Positions 13,463 through 14,488 of a stretch of 14,488 nucleotides of DNA are shown here, in pieces. Position 1 is the stretch's first letter. Every line of letters starts with the position of its first letter. Source of the DNA: Gammaproteobacteria bacterium. GTDB taxonomy: Bacteria > Pseudomonadota > Gammaproteobacteria > Pseudomonadales > Halomonadaceae. The stretch is taken from assembly GCA_023485185.1 (NCBI GenBank), contig JAMCZP010000122.1, positions 1 to 14,488 on the forward strand, in the 5' to 3' direction. Below the pieces are notes generated by a model. The model searched no databases. It saw only the letters and a list, made by a program, of their open reading frames with translations, and was not told where the DNA came from. The position numbers and the translations under genes were made by a program.

Positions 13463-13847
13463 ATGCGAGTGAACTACTTGGGGCCAGCAGTGGTGGGCGT
13501 GGAGCACCCGGCAGTGGCGAAAATGGATAGGCGGAAATTTCCGCCAAGCTGTTTTTTTGGTGGAAGTGGGAGAAGATGCCAAACTCGGTGGGCCGTGGAT
13601 GGAGGGCGATGTACTGGTGGTGGACGAGGCGCGTTCGTATGGCCACGGTGACTTGGTGGTGGCTGAGGAGGAAGGGGAATATCGGTTGTTTAGATCCCAC
13701 CGAGTGGGTGGCCGTTGCCGGTTGCTGCCTACCGTGGGTGGAGAGGGGGTGTTTTATTACGGTTCAGCAGTTTCGTGGTGTGGTGGTGGTGAGGCAGGTG
13801 AGATGCTGGGCTGTGTAAGCAATCTCTTACAAACGAATCAGCAATAA
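13463..13847 (+). pseudogene. Frameshifted UmuD/S24-peptidase-like remnant
   Basis: One frame from ATG 13463 gives MRVNYLGPAVVGVEHPA...KFPPSCFF and then runs into a 7-T tract (13552-13558). The UmuD-like reading continues in the +1 frame as VEVGEDAKLGGPWMEGDVLV, VDEARSYGHGDLVVAEEEGE, YRLFRSHRV and so on to TAA 13847. This resembles the UmuD/LexA C-terminal peptidase core (V-x-GDSM...GD-LVVD...HGD-VVA-V-GE-T-K-L). The Ser of GDSM is Ala, and the Lys of the dyad position is Arg. The segment holding the self-cleavage site also seems missing. No umuC follows. The coding strand is unusually G/T-rich. The assignment rests on short motifs only. Confidence 0.55.
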
Positions 13848-13943
13848 CCTACATCAATAGTGCCTTTTTTTGAGACGATAAAGCAGCGCTAGGAAGCACG
13901 CGGGACGGAATCCGCCTCGCCAGAAGGATGCGGCAAACAAAAC

Positions 13944-13968
13944 CCCCGGCCATTCGAAGTGGCCGGGG
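13944..13968 (-). terminator. Intrinsic terminator for the minus-strand small-gene pair
   Basis: CCCCGGCCA (13944-13952) pairs with TGGCCGGGG (13960-13968) around a 7-base loop. Read on the minus strand, the stem is followed by GTTTTGTTTG, a U-rich tail. It lies about 25 bases beyond the stop of the 56-aa gene. The plus-strand side lacks a T-tract. Confidence 0.8.
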
Positions 13969-13992
13969 ATTAACGTTTGGGCATTGAAAAGT

Positions 13993-14163
13993 TTAGGATA
14001 GACGAAAAACGGATTTTTGAGCGCGCTTCTGTGCCTCTTCAGCGCTCAGGCTGACTTTCACAGTTCCTTTCCGTTTGGCGGCAAGATAGCGCTTACGCGC
14101 GGCTTGAATGGTTGCCGCTTTGCGCTGCTGCTGTGTAGTGTGATCATTCACGTAGAAATGCAT
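13993..14163 (-). CDS. Small basic hypothetical protein (56 aa)
   Basis: Reading the minus strand from ATG 14163 gives MHFYVNDHTTQQQRKAATIQ, then a Lys/Arg/Ala-rich helix (AARKRYLAAKRKG), a strand-like TVKVSLS, and AEEAQKRAQKSVFRLS before TAA 13995-13993. GAGGAA lies 8 bases upstream of the start, a good Shine-Dalgarno. The start lies inside the last codons of the 110-aa gene (20-base overlap in a different frame), and a strong terminator follows. This supports a real, translationally coupled gene. The basic charge and strand-helix layout could suit a small nucleic-acid-binding protein, but I do not recognise a family. Confidence 0.7.
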   Translation of the reverse strand: MHFYVNDHTTQQQRKAATIQAARKRYLAAKRKGTVKVSLSAEEAQKRAQKSVFRLS

Positions 14164-14476
14164 AGCATGTTCCTCGCTGAGAGGTATAAGGCATTAGACC
14201 GTTGACAACGAAATATGCTCCGTAGCGGCAACCATTCAATCTGTAATAGTGGCACAGCTGGGGATTGTCATCAACGGCACAACCATAATAGCCAGAACCA
14301 TGCATATCTTGATCAAACAGGTTGATGGACTCCAGTAAGCCGGAGCCGAGCAGGTTCAGTTCCGTGAAGGTATAGGGGGTCAAGCCTAGCTGATGCCGAG
14401 TACGATAACCATTAAGGGGATTGTCATCTAGCAAGCTATCGAGAGTATCAAATTTTATCTCGTAGGCTGGGTTCAA
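14144..14476 (-). CDS. Hypothetical protein (110 aa), possibly truncated or TTG-started
   Basis: The frame opens after a TAG at 14482-14480 and its first start codon is the TTG at 14476. A plain Shine-Dalgarno is not visible in the few remaining bases. The sequence is rich in Tyr, Gly, Leu and Asn: LDSLLDDNPLNGYRTRHQLG, LTPYTFTELNLLGSGLLESI, MHGSGYYGCAVDDNPQLCHY, and an end with GCRYGAYFVVNGLMPYTSQR. There are four cysteines and no membrane segment. It overlaps the 56-aa gene and shares its terminator. I do not recognise the family. The upstream TAG may mark a real start or an N-terminal truncation. Confidence 0.5.
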   Translation of the reverse strand: MNPAYEIKFDTLDSLLDDNPLNGYRTRHQLGLTPYTFTELNLLGSGLLESINLFDQDMHGSGYYGCAVDDNPQLCHYYRLNGCRYGAYFVVNGLMPYTSQRGTCYAFLRE

Positions 14477-14488
14477 GTGCTAATTGCC

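Noticed and set aside
13376..13700. Minus-strand frames across the UmuD-like region
   Set aside because: They read the complement of a G/T-rich strand and show no RBS or recognisable motif.
13850..14488. Second copy of the tRNA-Ser 3' end as the right attachment site
   Set aside because: No stretch here matches the tRNA 3' end beyond a few bases.

Overview
The window looks like chromosomal DNA of a gammaproteobacterium, most likely a Halomonas-type (Halomonadaceae) bacterium. This is inferred from the E. coli/Pseudomonas-like housekeeping genes (alaA, msrB, yadGH, the long form of queF, ydjA), moderate-to-high GC and tRNA genes with encoded CCA ends. The species cannot be fixed from sequence alone.

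Bases 1-6743 are a run of minus-strand genes. In transcription order they are: a 5'-truncated TRAP solute-binding protein remnant (6743-6060), the TRAP small and large membrane subunits dctQ and dctM, a gamma-glutamyltransferase-family Ntn hydrolase, methionine sulfoxide reductase msrB, a circularly permuted YlqF/RbgA-type GTPase, and the alanine aminotransferase alaA, which runs off the left edge. The transporter and the hydrolase probably formed one uptake-and-hydrolysis unit, but the binding protein has lost its signal peptide and first lobe.

Bases 6744-7048 hold no gene but contain an AT-rich perfect palindrome, a two-part hairpin, and a stable-RNA type promoter. Bases 7049-7566 carry tRNA-Glu(UUC), tRNA-Gly(GCC), a broken tRNA-Gly 3' half with a foreign 17-base piece in its T loop, then identical second copies of tRNA-Glu and tRNA-Gly.

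Bases 7713-11471 are plus-strand housekeeping genes: a yadG/yadH-type ABC exporter pair with a 4-base overlap, queF (queuosine synthesis), a YdjA-type nitroreductase, and a YiiD_C-type hotdog thioesterase.

From 11579 on there is a tRNA-Ser(GGA) followed by a decayed accessory region. It begins with a perfect 16-bp hairpin and three 12-bp direct repeats. A tyrosine integrase C-terminal half pointing at the tRNA follows, fused at its 5' end to an IS1595-family transposase that lacks one expected catalytic Asp. Next come a frameshifted UmuD/S24-like remnant that lacks the usual Ser and Lys, and a two-gene minus-strand cassette of unrecognised small proteins (110 and 56 aa, overlapping) ending in an intrinsic terminator. 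No complete novel system can be shown. The least explained parts are the small overlapping gene pair at the right edge, the dead UmuD-like gene, the tRNA-Gly fragment, and the beheaded TRAP operon.
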